Assembly (NCBI RefSeq): GCF_000384255.1
Contig: NZ_KB913035.1
Location: 595,362 to 659,361, forward strand
DNA: 64,000 nucleotides
From: Methylotenera mobilis 13
GTDB lineage: Bacteria; Pseudomonadota; Gammaproteobacteria; Burkholderiales; Methylophilaceae
Reading direction: 5' to 3'
Shown here: piece by piece, positions 17,095-24,939 of the stretch
Numbering within the stretch: the stretch's first letter is position 1
How the letters are laid out: each line of letters begins with the position of its first letter
Program-made: the position numbers and the translations under genes
Notes under the pieces: generated by a model
The model's database searches: none
Seen by the model: the letters and a program-made list of their open reading frames with translations, nothing else
What the model was told of the DNA's origin: nothing

Positions 17095-17622
17095 ATGATG
17101 AATAAACATTTATTTTTAGTTGCCCTCATCGCAATGCTAGCTTCATGCGGTCAAGACTCAGGCACAAAAGGGGAGGCTGCTAAAGCTGAATCTGGTGCTG
17201 ACATTAAAATGATGGATTTGGTAACAACACAGGATGGTTCGCCATTAATAATAGACGCTAAATTATTTGATACTCCTGCGGCAAAAGAGTTTATTGCGAC
17301 AGGTAAAAATCCGTATATTGGTGTTGAAGCTGAAATTCAAGCAGGTAAAAAGAAATTCAATTTATATTCTTGCGTAGCTTGTCATGGTGGCCACGGTGAA
17401 GGTGCTGTAGCCCCAGGTTTGCAAGGTCCAAACTTTAAGTATGCTAAAAATGCAACCAATAAGGGCATGTTTGAAACGATTTGGCACGGTACAAACGGTG
17501 GTATGGGCGCTAAAGGTTTTGGTCTGATGCAGGCTGACCCACCTGATGGTTTAACTGTAGACGAAACATTAAAAGTTATCGCATGGATTCGTAGTAATTC
17601 AACGATCACTGGGAACGAGTAA
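17095..17622 (+). CDS. XoxG paralogue, lipoprotein cytochrome c
   Basis: A 175-residue paralogue of the preceding cytochrome. Shared blocks include TQDGSPLIIDAKLFDTP, TGKNPYIG, GKKKFNLYSC, NKGMFETIWHGTNGGMGAKG and the C-terminal IRSNSTITGNE. Its heme site is CVACH (C93, C96, H97). Unlike xoxG it begins with a lipoprotein signal: LAS then Cys18 (LLASCGQ type lipobox), with a short charged linker (KGEAAKAESGAD). Gly at +2 is not an inner membrane retention signal, so sorting to the outer membrane is possible by the E. coli rule. Two ATG codons (17095, 17098) are equally good. It may be an alternative electron acceptor tethered to a membrane. Confidence 0.88.
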   Translation: MMNKHLFLVALIAMLASCGQDSGTKGEAAKAESGADIKMMDLVTTQDGSPLIIDAKLFDTPAAKEFIATGKNPYIGVEAEIQAGKKKFNLYSCVACHGGHGEGAVAPGLQGPNFKYAKNATNKGMFETIWHGTNGGMGAKGFGLMQADPPDGLTVDETLKVIAWIRSNSTITGNE

Positions 17623-17639
17623 GTTATATCAAGATATAA

Positions 17640-17674
17640 AAACGCTTACTGAGATTCAGTAGGCGTTTTTTTAT
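17640..17674 (+). terminator. Intrinsic terminator after the lipoprotein cytochrome gene
   Basis: AACGCTTACTGA and TCAGTAGGCGTT form a stem with one G-T pair, a GAT loop, and a run of T with A interruption (TTTTTTTATTTT). It lies immediately upstream of the NADH dehydrogenase gene. Confidence 0.85.
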
Positions 17675-17712
17675 TTTCAGTGTTTAATAAAAGTGAGTGT
17701 AGGGAGTGCACA

Positions 17713-19050
17713 ATGGGTAATGTGGGAACAGAACAGCTGCATCAAATCGTCATCGTGGGTGGTGGGGCTGGCGGTTTAGAGTTGGCAACCAAATTAGGTG
17801 ATAGCCTGGGACGGAAAGGTAAAGCAGCGATTACTTTGGTTGATAAGTCAAAGACGCATGTTTGGAAACCATTGCTACATGAAATTGCGGCTGGCAGTAT
17901 GAACCCAGAAAAGCATGAGCTAGTGTATTTAGCTCAGGCTCATTGGCATCATTTTAAATTCAGGCTCGGCAGCATGGATAGCTTAGATAGAGCTAAAAAA
18001 GAGATTTCAATTGCGCCTAACTATGACGAAGATGGCGTTGAAGTGATACCCCGTCGCACTATTAAATACGATACCTTAGTGATTGCAGTAGGAAGTACGA
18101 CAAATGATTTTGGTGTAAAAGGTGCACGAGAACACTCAATCGCTTTAGATACGCAAGATCAGGCTGAAAAATTCCATAGGCGTTTACACAACGCATTATT
18201 GCGCGCACAAACGCAAGCTGAACCTGTGCAGGCTGGGCAATTGGAAGTTGTGATTGTAGGGGCTGGCGCAACCGGTGTTGAGTTGTCTGCAGAATTACAT
18301 AATACAACCCGCGAGTTAGCTGCATATGGACTTGATAAGATTGACCCTGACCGCGACGTGAAAATTTCATTAATTGAAGCTAGCGACCGTGTATTGCCAG
18401 CGCTACCCGCTAAGCTTTCAAACTCTGTAGATCTAGAGCTTAGAAAATTACGTGTGCACTTATATATGGGTGAACGTGTGACTGAGGTCACTAGCAAAGG
18501 GGTGCAAACACACAGTGGCCGTTTTATTCCATCGGCACTCGTAGTTTGGGCTGCAGGTATCAAGGCGCCGGATTTCTTGCGCGAAATTGATGGTTTGGCA
18601 AGCAATCGAATTAACCAGCTTATTGTTAAGCCTAGTTTACAAACTACATTAGATGACAATATTTTTGCTTTTGGAGATTGTGCCGCATGTCCATGGGTTG
18701 GACATGGTCAAGATGCAACCGTGCCACCTCGTGCGCAGTCTGCTCATCAGCAAGCTAGTATGTTAGTTAAAACACTAAAATATCGTGTTGCTGGTAAAAC
18801 AGACTTACCAGAATTCACTTATCGGGATTATGGATCGCTCGTTAATTTAGGTAGCTATACTACCGTTGGTAATTTGATGGGAGCGCTATCCGGTGGTAGC
18901 TTGTTTATTGAAGGCTTGATTGCACGAACGATGTATCAATCACTTTATAAGCTGCACTTGATGGCACTACACGGCTTCTGGAGCATGGCATTGCAGACAT
19001 TAGCCAGAATGATTGCAAGACGTACAGAGGCGCACGTGAAGCTACATTAA
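17713..19050 (+). CDS. ndh: Type II NADH:quinone oxidoreductase (NDH-2)
   Basis: A 445-residue flavoprotein that oxidises NADH and reduces quinone without pumping protons. FAD-binding GGGAGGLELATKLG and the second Rossmann signature GAGATGVELSAEL are both present, with AFGDCAACP in the C-terminal FAD part. The C-terminal helix (YKLHLMALHGFWSMALQTLARMIAR) is the usual membrane anchor of NDH-2. AGGGAG at 17701-17706 puts the start at ATG 17713; a GTG 33 bp upstream adds a Cys-containing leader with no support. It directly follows the xox genes, so NADH made by formate oxidation may be recycled by it. The gene also has an inverted repeat around its stop codon. Confidence 0.92.
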   Translation: MGNVGTEQLHQIVIVGGGAGGLELATKLGDSLGRKGKAAITLVDKSKTHVWKPLLHEIAAGSMNPEKHELVYLAQAHWHHFKFRLGSMDSLDRAKKEISIAPNYDEDGVEVIPRRTIKYDTLVIAVGSTTNDFGVKGAREHSIALDTQDQAEKFHRRLHNALLRAQTQAEPVQAGQLEVVIVGAGATGVELSAELHNTTRELAAYGLDKIDPDRDVKISLIEASDRVLPALPAKLSNSVDLELRKLRVHLYMGERVTEVTSKGVQTHSGRFIPSALVVWAAGIKAPDFLREIDGLASNRINQLIVKPSLQTTLDDNIFAFGDCAACPWVGHGQDATVPPRAQSAHQQASMLVKTLKYRVAGKTDLPEFTYRDYGSLVNLGSYTTVGNLMGALSGGSLFIEGLIARTMYQSLYKLHLMALHGFWSMALQTLARMIARRTEAHVKLH

Positions 19051-19120
19051 TTATGTAGCTTAGATAATGTAGCTTAAGTAAAAAACGGATGAGTGAATAA
19101 TTTCCTCATCCGTTTTTATT
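19038..19120 (+). terminator. Hairpins and intrinsic terminator after ndh
   Basis: AAGCTACAT-TAATT-ATGTAGCTT spans the ndh stop codon, and a further copy of ATGTAGCTT follows. Then ACGGATGAG and CTCATCCGT form a stem closed by TTTTTATT (about 19083-19120). It lies between ndh and the convergent lplT-like gene. Confidence 0.8.
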
Positions 19121-19144
19121 TGTGTATTAAAAATGATTTTGTTA

Positions 19145-20311
19145 CTAGTTTAGATATTTGTAGCGCTTATTAATTATCATCATGCAAAGGCTCACAAAAA
19201 CACCAAAGGCAATCACGATAATATTAATTGGGATCTGAGCTTTTACCATTAATAGATAAGCGCCTAACATGAGTAATATGCCGATATGCTCGTTGAAGTT
19301 TTGTACGGCAATTGAATGACCTGCACCAATTAATTCGTGCCCGCGGTGCTGTAATAATGCATTTAGAGGGACAACAAAGAAGCCTGCAAGCGCGCCAATC
19401 ACAAATAATAGTACTACTGCCAATTGCCAGTGTTGTACAAAAGCCATTGCCACTACTAGTAAACCCATGACGATGCCTGCGGGGAGTACCTTTGTGGATT
19501 CCTCTAACTTAATATAACGAGCAGCAACCACTGAGCCAGCGGCAATACCAACAGCAAGTATTGCCATTAGCTGTGTTGCTTGCTCTAAGCCAAAATTGAG
19601 TGAGCTTGCTGCCCATGCAATGACAACCAACCTTAATGTCGCACCAGCTCCCCAGAATAAGGTTGTTACTGCAAGCGATACTTGTCCGCGAGTATCTATC
19701 CATAAGGCTTTGAACGAGTGCCAAAAATCGTAAAGCATGAAAACTGGATTTTTCTTGGGTAGTTTGTGATCGATAGGAAGTTTGGGAATGTAAATGTTAA
19801 ATATTGATGCAACCATATATAGCAGCGTGATGATGATCATTGCAAACGAAGGGTCATGACTTGCCATACTACCGCCGAGTAGGGCGCCTAAAATGATTGC
19901 AATTACAGTAGAGCCCTCCATCCATCCATTAGCGCTCACTAGTTTTTCTGGTGGAAGTAGCTCTGTCAGTATGCCATATTTGGCAGGGGAGTATGCAGCT
20001 GCGCCAATCCCCACAATACCATAAGCATACAGTGGAGGCATGCCAACCAACATGGCAAGGCTACCGATAAACTTAATGGCATTGGCAATAAACATCACGC
20101 GACCTTTTGGTAATGCATCAGCAAATGAACCTACAAATGGAGCAAGTACAATGTAGGAAATCACAAAGAATTGCTGTAGTAATGGTGTATGCCAATCAGG
20201 TGAGTTTATCTGGGCTAGTAGTGCTATAGCGGCAAACAGTAGTGCGTTGTCAGCCAAAGCAGATAAAAACTGTGCTGTGAGTAAGGTGTAAAAGCCTTTA
20301 CACATGTGCAT
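19145..20311 (-). CDS. lplT: LplT-like MFS transporter (lysophospholipid type)
   Basis: A 388-residue, roughly 12-helix major facilitator protein. The N-terminal FYTLLTAQFLSALADNALLFAAIALL and GIGAAAYSPAKYGILTELLPP are typical of LplT, which flips lysophosphatidylethanolamine and lysophosphatidylglycerol into the cell for reacylation. In E. coli it works with the Aas acyltransferase, which is not beside it here, so substrate assignment is by family only. It ends convergently with ndh and starts 66 bp from the phoH gene. Confidence 0.82.
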   Translation of the reverse strand: MHMCKGFYTLLTAQFLSALADNALLFAAIALLAQINSPDWHTPLLQQFFVISYIVLAPFVGSFADALPKGRVMFIANAIKFIGSLAMLVGMPPLYAYGIVGIGAAAYSPAKYGILTELLPPEKLVSANGWMEGSTVIAIILGALLGGSMASHDPSFAMIIITLLYMVASIFNIYIPKLPIDHKLPKKNPVFMLYDFWHSFKALWIDTRGQVSLAVTTLFWGAGATLRLVVIAWAASSLNFGLEQATQLMAILAVGIAAGSVVAARYIKLEESTKVLPAGIVMGLLVVAMAFVQHWQLAVVLLFVIGALAGFFVVPLNALLQHRGHELIGAGHSIAVQNFNEHIGILLMLGAYLLMVKAQIPINIIVIAFGVFVSLCMMIINKRYKYLN

Positions 20312-20377
20312 TAGAAGTTACCTTTAATGAAGCGAGCATACTGATTGCCGAGCATATTATTACAAATCATAGTAAAC

Positions 20378-21775
20378 CTATAAAATTTCCGCCGCGAAGT
20401 CAGCCAGACGTGAGCGTTCTCCACGTTGTAGTGTGATATGTCCGTTGTGGCTCCAGCCTTTAAAGCGATCAACCACATACGTGAGCCCTGAACTGCCTTC
20501 TGTTAAATATGGCGTATCAATTTGTGCAATGTTACCCAAACAAACTACTTTAGTACCGGGTCCTGCTCTGGTAATCAGGGTTTTCATTTGTTTTGGTGTT
20601 AGATTTTGCGCTTCATCAATAATTAAAAACTTATTTAAGAAAGTACGCCCACGCATGAAGTTTAATGATTTGATCTTGATGCGGGTGCGAATTAAATCTT
20701 GCGTTGCAGCACGTCCCCAATCACCAGCCTCTTCATCACTTTTATTCAGTACATCCAAGTTATCTTCTAAAGCACCCATCCATGGTGTCATTTTCTCTTC
20801 TTCAGTACCAGGTAAGAAGCCAATATCTTCACCAACCGGAACGGTAACGCGAGTCATGATGATTTCAGAGTAGATTTTTTTATCCAGTACTTGGGTCAAT
20901 GCAGCTGCTAAGGTTAATAGTGTTTTACCTGTACCTGCCTGTCCTAGTAAAGACACAAAGTCTACTTCAGGGTCCATGAGCAGGTTTAATGCAAAATTCT
21001 GTTCGCGGTTACGTGCGGTGATTCCCCATACATTATGTTTTGGTAGCAAGTGATCTTTAACAACTTCTAGTACTGCAGTATCTTTATCAATCGTGCGCAC
21101 AATAGCATGGAATGGTTTTTCAAACTCGTAATAAACAAACTCATTGACTAAAAAGGTTTTGCACAGTGGGCCTGTTAGTCGGTAAAACATCCGGCCAGAC
21201 TCCTGCCATGATTCCATTGCTTTGCTGTGATTGTCCCAAAAGTCCGCAGGCAACTCTTTCATACCGCTGTAAAGAATGTCAGTGTCTTCTAAGACTTTGT
21301 CATTAAAGTAGTCCTCGGCTAACACACCCATTGCCCGAGCTTTAATGCGGATATTGATATCTTTGCTGACGAGTATAACTTGTCGATTGCTATGTTGTTT
21401 TTGTAAACACAGTACCACGCTGATGATTTGATTGTCAGCTTTACTACCAGCGAGTCCTGGCAGATCTATATGCAGTTGGGTTGTTTGTAAGAATAAACGA
21501 CCAGTGGCTTGTTTGTTTCCGTTAAGTGATAGAGGGCATCCTAGCTCTAGGTTTGTTAAGTCTGTACCAACGATTTCTTCTAAACTACGGCTTACTTGCC
21601 GAGCATTACGTGCAACTTCTGTAAGCCCTTTTTTGTTGTTGTCTAGCTCTTCCAATGTGACCATTGGCAAGTAAATGTCATGCTCTTCAAACCTAAATAA
21701 TGACGAAGGGTCATGCATCAGTACATTCGTATCTAGAACAAATAGTTTGGATATGCCAGTATCTTTTTTAGCCAT
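20378..21775 (-). CDS. phoH: PhoH-family ATPase with N-terminal PIN domain (YlaK type)
   Basis: A 465-residue protein with an N-terminal PIN nuclease-like domain (KLFVLDTNVLMHDPSSLFRFEEHDIYLP, TLEELDNNKKG) and a C-terminal PhoH ATPase domain (Walker A GQAGTGKT near residue 277, Walker B LIIDEAQN, and TRAGPGTKVVCLGN). This PIN-PhoH arrangement is found in bacterial PhoH2 proteins reported to be RNA helicase/RNases. It is likely cytoplasmic, and its specific target is unknown. It is longer than plain PhoH (~350) because of the PIN domain. Confidence 0.92.
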   Translation of the reverse strand: MAKKDTGISKLFVLDTNVLMHDPSSLFRFEEHDIYLPMVTLEELDNNKKGLTEVARNARQVSRSLEEIVGTDLTNLELGCPLSLNGNKQATGRLFLQTTQLHIDLPGLAGSKADNQIISVVLCLQKQHSNRQVILVSKDINIRIKARAMGVLAEDYFNDKVLEDTDILYSGMKELPADFWDNHSKAMESWQESGRMFYRLTGPLCKTFLVNEFVYYEFEKPFHAIVRTIDKDTAVLEVVKDHLLPKHNVWGITARNREQNFALNLLMDPEVDFVSLLGQAGTGKTLLTLAAALTQVLDKKIYSEIIMTRVTVPVGEDIGFLPGTEEEKMTPWMGALEDNLDVLNKSDEEAGDWGRAATQDLIRTRIKIKSLNFMRGRTFLNKFLIIDEAQNLTPKQMKTLITRAGPGTKVVCLGNIAQIDTPYLTEGSSGLTYVVDRFKGWSHNGHITLQRGERSRLADFAAEIL

Positions 21776-21949
21776 AAAAGACTTTCTAATAGTAATGAAT
21801 GTAATGGAATTGAATTAAGTTTAAGCAAAATTTGGTTAAGAAAACTTACTTAATGCATATACGTGTATTACTTTGCTTTGAAATATTGATATTCGGTTAT
21901 ATCGGAGATACATATCTATTTACTTACATTAATCTAAATGTAATTGAAG

Positions 21950-22405
21950 CTATAGTGAACCTATGAAGCTTAGCACTTCTGCGGCATGGCCATCTACCTT
22001 AACACCACGCCATTCTTTAATTAAAACGCCATTTGGGTCGATGACAAAAGTACTACGTTCAATACCTCTTACTTGTTTGCCATACATGTTTTTCATTTTG
22101 ATGACATTAAACAGTGAGCAAGCGACCTCTTCAGTGTCTGCCAATAACTCAAAAGGAAAGTTAAATTTTGCTTTAAAGTTTTCATGTGATTTTAAGCTGT
22201 CACGTGAAACGCCAAAAATTTCAGTATTTTTTATTTGGAAATCTGCATACATATCTCTGAACTGCATGCCTTGAGTTGTACAGCCTGGCGTAGAGTCTTT
22301 AGGGTAAAAGTAAATAACGAGATACTTGCCTATGAAATTAGAACGTTGGAATGTTTTCCCGCTAGTTGCGGGTAATTGGAAATCAGGTACAGGTAGATTG
22401 AGCAT
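21950..22405 (-). CDS. bcp: Thioredoxin-dependent peroxiredoxin Bcp
   Basis: A 151-residue peroxiredoxin of the Bcp/PrxQ group that reduces hydrogen and organic peroxides. The peroxidatic cysteine is C42 in YFYPKDSTPGCTTQG. The resolving cysteine usual five residues later (CTxEAC) is replaced by methionine/phenylalanine (GMQFRD), so it is probably a 1-Cys form or uses thioredoxin directly. Another cysteine, C96, lies in a helix after LLADTEEVA. Length is normal. The gene stands in a minus-strand row between phoH and the histidine kinase, with about 130-170 bp gaps. Confidence 0.93.
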   Translation of the reverse strand: MLNLPVPDFQLPATSGKTFQRSNFIGKYLVIYFYPKDSTPGCTTQGMQFRDMYADFQIKNTEIFGVSRDSLKSHENFKAKFNFPFELLADTEEVACSLFNVIKMKNMYGKQVRGIERSTFVIDPNGVLIKEWRGVKVDGHAAEVLSFIGSL

Positions 22406-22533
22406 AAGAAAATTGTTCGCTGATGTGAAACTTACCTACATTGTTGATAAAAAGCCCCATTAAGGCAAGCCTATATGTCATGTAAATGCTAATAATATTA
22501 AAAATATTTATTTTGTATTAGATTGTTCTCGGT

Positions 22534-24018
22534 TTATACCGCGCGGTGAGCGGTATTAAGCGTTTTGGGGAGGGTGATGACAATGGTAGTGCCACCGCCG
22601 TGTCTTGATGTGAATTGTAATGAGCCACCTAGTACATCACAAACTTTAAATGCGAAAGGGATCCCGATGCCTGTACCAAATCGTTTGGTAGTGGGCGCAC
22701 TCATGGCGCTAGGGTCAGGTGTGAATGGCATCCCGCTACCGCGATCCATTAAGTATAAATTGAATTCACTCTGCGTGATTTTGAGTGCGATTTCTATGGG
22801 TGCATTTTTACTGGATGCATCAATAGCGTTAAGCATCAAGTTGTAAATGACCTGTTCTAAAAGATGGTGGTCAGTAAAAATTTCATCGTTATAAATCGCG
22901 TTAGATTTAGGCCAGTTGGGTAACGAGAGTTGAATGGATTTCTCTGCGACTTTTTGCTGTAATGGAGTAAGTGCGCCACTGACAATTTCATGTATGTTGG
23001 TGTCGGTTGGCTGAGGCTGCAATGGGTGTAGATACGCTAATAATGCACCAGTCCAACGCTCCAGACGATCGACGGTGTTAATGATGCCGTTAATCGACTC
23101 TTGTGTTTCAGCATTATTATTGGGGTCATCCATCACTTGCGCTGTAGCGCGGATGCTAGCAAGGGGGTTGCGAATGTTATGCGCTAGCATTGGCACTAGA
23201 AGGCCTTGCGCTGCCTGTTTTTCGGTACGAATCAAGTTCTCTTGGCTAGTGAGTAATTTGTCAGCCATCTCGTTAACTGCTTTAGATAAAGAAGCTAGCT
23301 CTTCAATATTTTCATCTGGGGCTTTATGTGTCAGATTGCCTGCACTGATTTCAGTTGTGGCGTGAAGTAAGCCTTCAATAGGTCTGACGATAGAGCGTTT
23401 GAGAAACACGCGTGAAAATAACAAAAGCAAAATGGCCAATAACAGGGGGGTGAATAATAAATAGTTAGACTTCCGCTTACTATTTTTAAGTTGAGTATCT
23501 AATTCAGTTTGCTTTTGATTCAAGAGTCGTTCGGTACTAGCAAGCAAGGACTCATAACGGTTAAATAGCCCAGCTTCTAAATCTGTGTTGAGTATTTTTT
23601 TAAGATCGTCGCTGTTAAGGTGTGCATCTTGGTCAAAGAGTGCAGATGTCTCAGAAACAAAAGCTTGATAGCCAGCGTGCAAGTCATGAATGGCCGCTTT
23701 TTCTGCCTCGCCTACGGCCAGTAGCTGTAATTGTTTGAAATGGCTTTCCACAGAAACCGTAAATTGGTTGTATTCACTGCGTGCTTCTGGGTCATCTAAG
23801 AAGTAAGCATCAAATAGCTCTTTTAGTTGGCGGTATAAATCACCACGTGTTTGCTGCATTTCTTGAACAAGTGAGTTAATGCGATTGGACTCTTGGCTGG
23901 ATTGGTCTTGAAGTTGAATCCCAATCGCACCAATTGAGGCTACCAAGAAAATGAGTAATATAAAAGCAAGCTCATGGATGAGTAAAAGGTCTTTAAGAGA
24001 GGTCTTTTTTTTAGCCAC
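22534..24018 (-). CDS. Membrane sensor histidine kinase (HAMP, HisKA, HATPase)
   Basis: A 494-residue kinase. Helices near residues 10-33 and 185-207 (NYLLFTPLLLAILLLLF) enclose a helical periplasmic sensor, then a HAMP linker, a HisKA domain with the phosphorylatable histidine in MLAHNIRNPLASIRATAQ, and an ATPase domain with NLMLNAIDAS, DRGSGMPF, GTGIGIPFAFKVC and GGGTTIVITLP. It autophosphorylates and signals to a response regulator. No response regulator gene is beside it, so it is an orphan kinase. The four-helix type sensor resembles chemoreceptor-like domains. It starts 20 bp downstream of tonB, with which it may be cotranscribed. Confidence 0.9.
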   Translation of the reverse strand: MAKKKTSLKDLLLIHELAFILLIFLVASIGAIGIQLQDQSSQESNRINSLVQEMQQTRGDLYRQLKELFDAYFLDDPEARSEYNQFTVSVESHFKQLQLLAVGEAEKAAIHDLHAGYQAFVSETSALFDQDAHLNSDDLKKILNTDLEAGLFNRYESLLASTERLLNQKQTELDTQLKNSKRKSNYLLFTPLLLAILLLLFSRVFLKRSIVRPIEGLLHATTEISAGNLTHKAPDENIEELASLSKAVNEMADKLLTSQENLIRTEKQAAQGLLVPMLAHNIRNPLASIRATAQVMDDPNNNAETQESINGIINTVDRLERWTGALLAYLHPLQPQPTDTNIHEIVSGALTPLQQKVAEKSIQLSLPNWPKSNAIYNDEIFTDHHLLEQVIYNLMLNAIDASSKNAPIEIALKITQSEFNLYLMDRGSGMPFTPDPSAMSAPTTKRFGTGIGIPFAFKVCDVLGGSLQFTSRHGGGTTIVITLPKTLNTAHRAV

Positions 24019-24038
24019 GGCAATATTAAGTTTGATGG

Positions 24039-24839
24039 TTATTCGAGTTTAAATGGCACTGGAACAGTAATGGTGAAGTTGCTACTTCTTAATGCTTCTG
24101 GCGGTGTCGGGAATGGTAAGGCTTTTTCTACCATTTCAAGTGCTTGTTTATCGAGTACCTCGTAACCACTAGATTGTATGACTTTTTTTGATTTAAGCTT
24201 GCCAGTACCATCCAATTCGAGCTCAATAATGGTCTCACCTTGCCATCCGCGCATTTGTGCAATTTTTGGATACTTCTTATGTTTGCTAATGGCATTCCAT
24301 AGTGCGTTACCATATCGGCCTGTTGCATTGTCAATATCTGCTTGGCTCGGTGCTGGGGGTGGTTCTTTCACTGGTTCGGCTACTGGGACGGTATGTGTGG
24401 GTGCTGGGCGTTCTGGTGCTGGCTTTACTGCAAGAACTTCTTGTGGCGGTGTTATGACGGGCGTTTCGACGACCGGTTGCGATTCCTGAACTATCGGGCT
24501 GGGTTTATCTTTGATAACTGGTTTTGGTTCAGGTTTTAATTTAGGCTCAATCTTGGGTTGAATAACTTCAGGCTCTGGCGGAATTTGTTCTGGCTGTGTT
24601 TGCGTCTGCGGTTCTGCTTTTTTAGCTAAGCTAATTTCTAGTACCTCAGGTTCTTTTACATCATCGAGTTTGATATTCGGGATGATGAGCGCGAGTAAGC
24701 CATGCAAAAGTACTGAGCAGATAATAGCCCATACGATTGTGTATTCCTTGGATGAGGGTTGGATTACAGCTGAATTCAAAGAGAAAAAAGGCCTAGTGAA
24801 TAGTGGTTGAGTTAAAAAAGACACGAAATTATACAACAA
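24039..24839 (-). CDS. tonB: TonB-like energy transducer
   Basis: A 266-residue protein with a single N-terminal helix (YTIVWAIICSVLLHGLLALIIP), a long proline/lysine/glutamate-rich spacer (many PEP, PKP, PVIT, PEPE runs) that spans the periplasm, and a C-terminal TonB domain: GWQGETIIELELDGTGKLKSKKVIQSSGYEVLDKQALEMVEKALPFPTPPE. TonB couples proton motive force to outer membrane receptors; in a XoxF-user this may include lanthanophore uptake, an inference from other methylotrophs. No exbB/exbD is adjacent. It lies upstream of the histidine kinase. Confidence 0.9.
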   Translation of the reverse strand: MLYNFVSFLTQPLFTRPFFSLNSAVIQPSSKEYTIVWAIICSVLLHGLLALIIPNIKLDDVKEPEVLEISLAKKAEPQTQTQPEQIPPEPEVIQPKIEPKLKPEPKPVIKDKPSPIVQESQPVVETPVITPPQEVLAVKPAPERPAPTHTVPVAEPVKEPPPAPSQADIDNATGRYGNALWNAISKHKKYPKIAQMRGWQGETIIELELDGTGKLKSKKVIQSSGYEVLDKQALEMVEKALPFPTPPEALRSSNFTITVPVPFKLE

Positions 24840-24939
24840 GCTATCTTGATTGCTAGTGTGCTATTTGACGGATTGTATGTTGTCGATAGTTTGGGCTATT
24901 CATATTTTTTGAACTCTGTAATTTAATAAATCATCAAAG

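Noticed and set aside
18062-18659. Two antisense frames inside ndh (102 and 166 residues)
   Set aside because: They follow from the codon pattern of the real gene on the other strand and show no motif.
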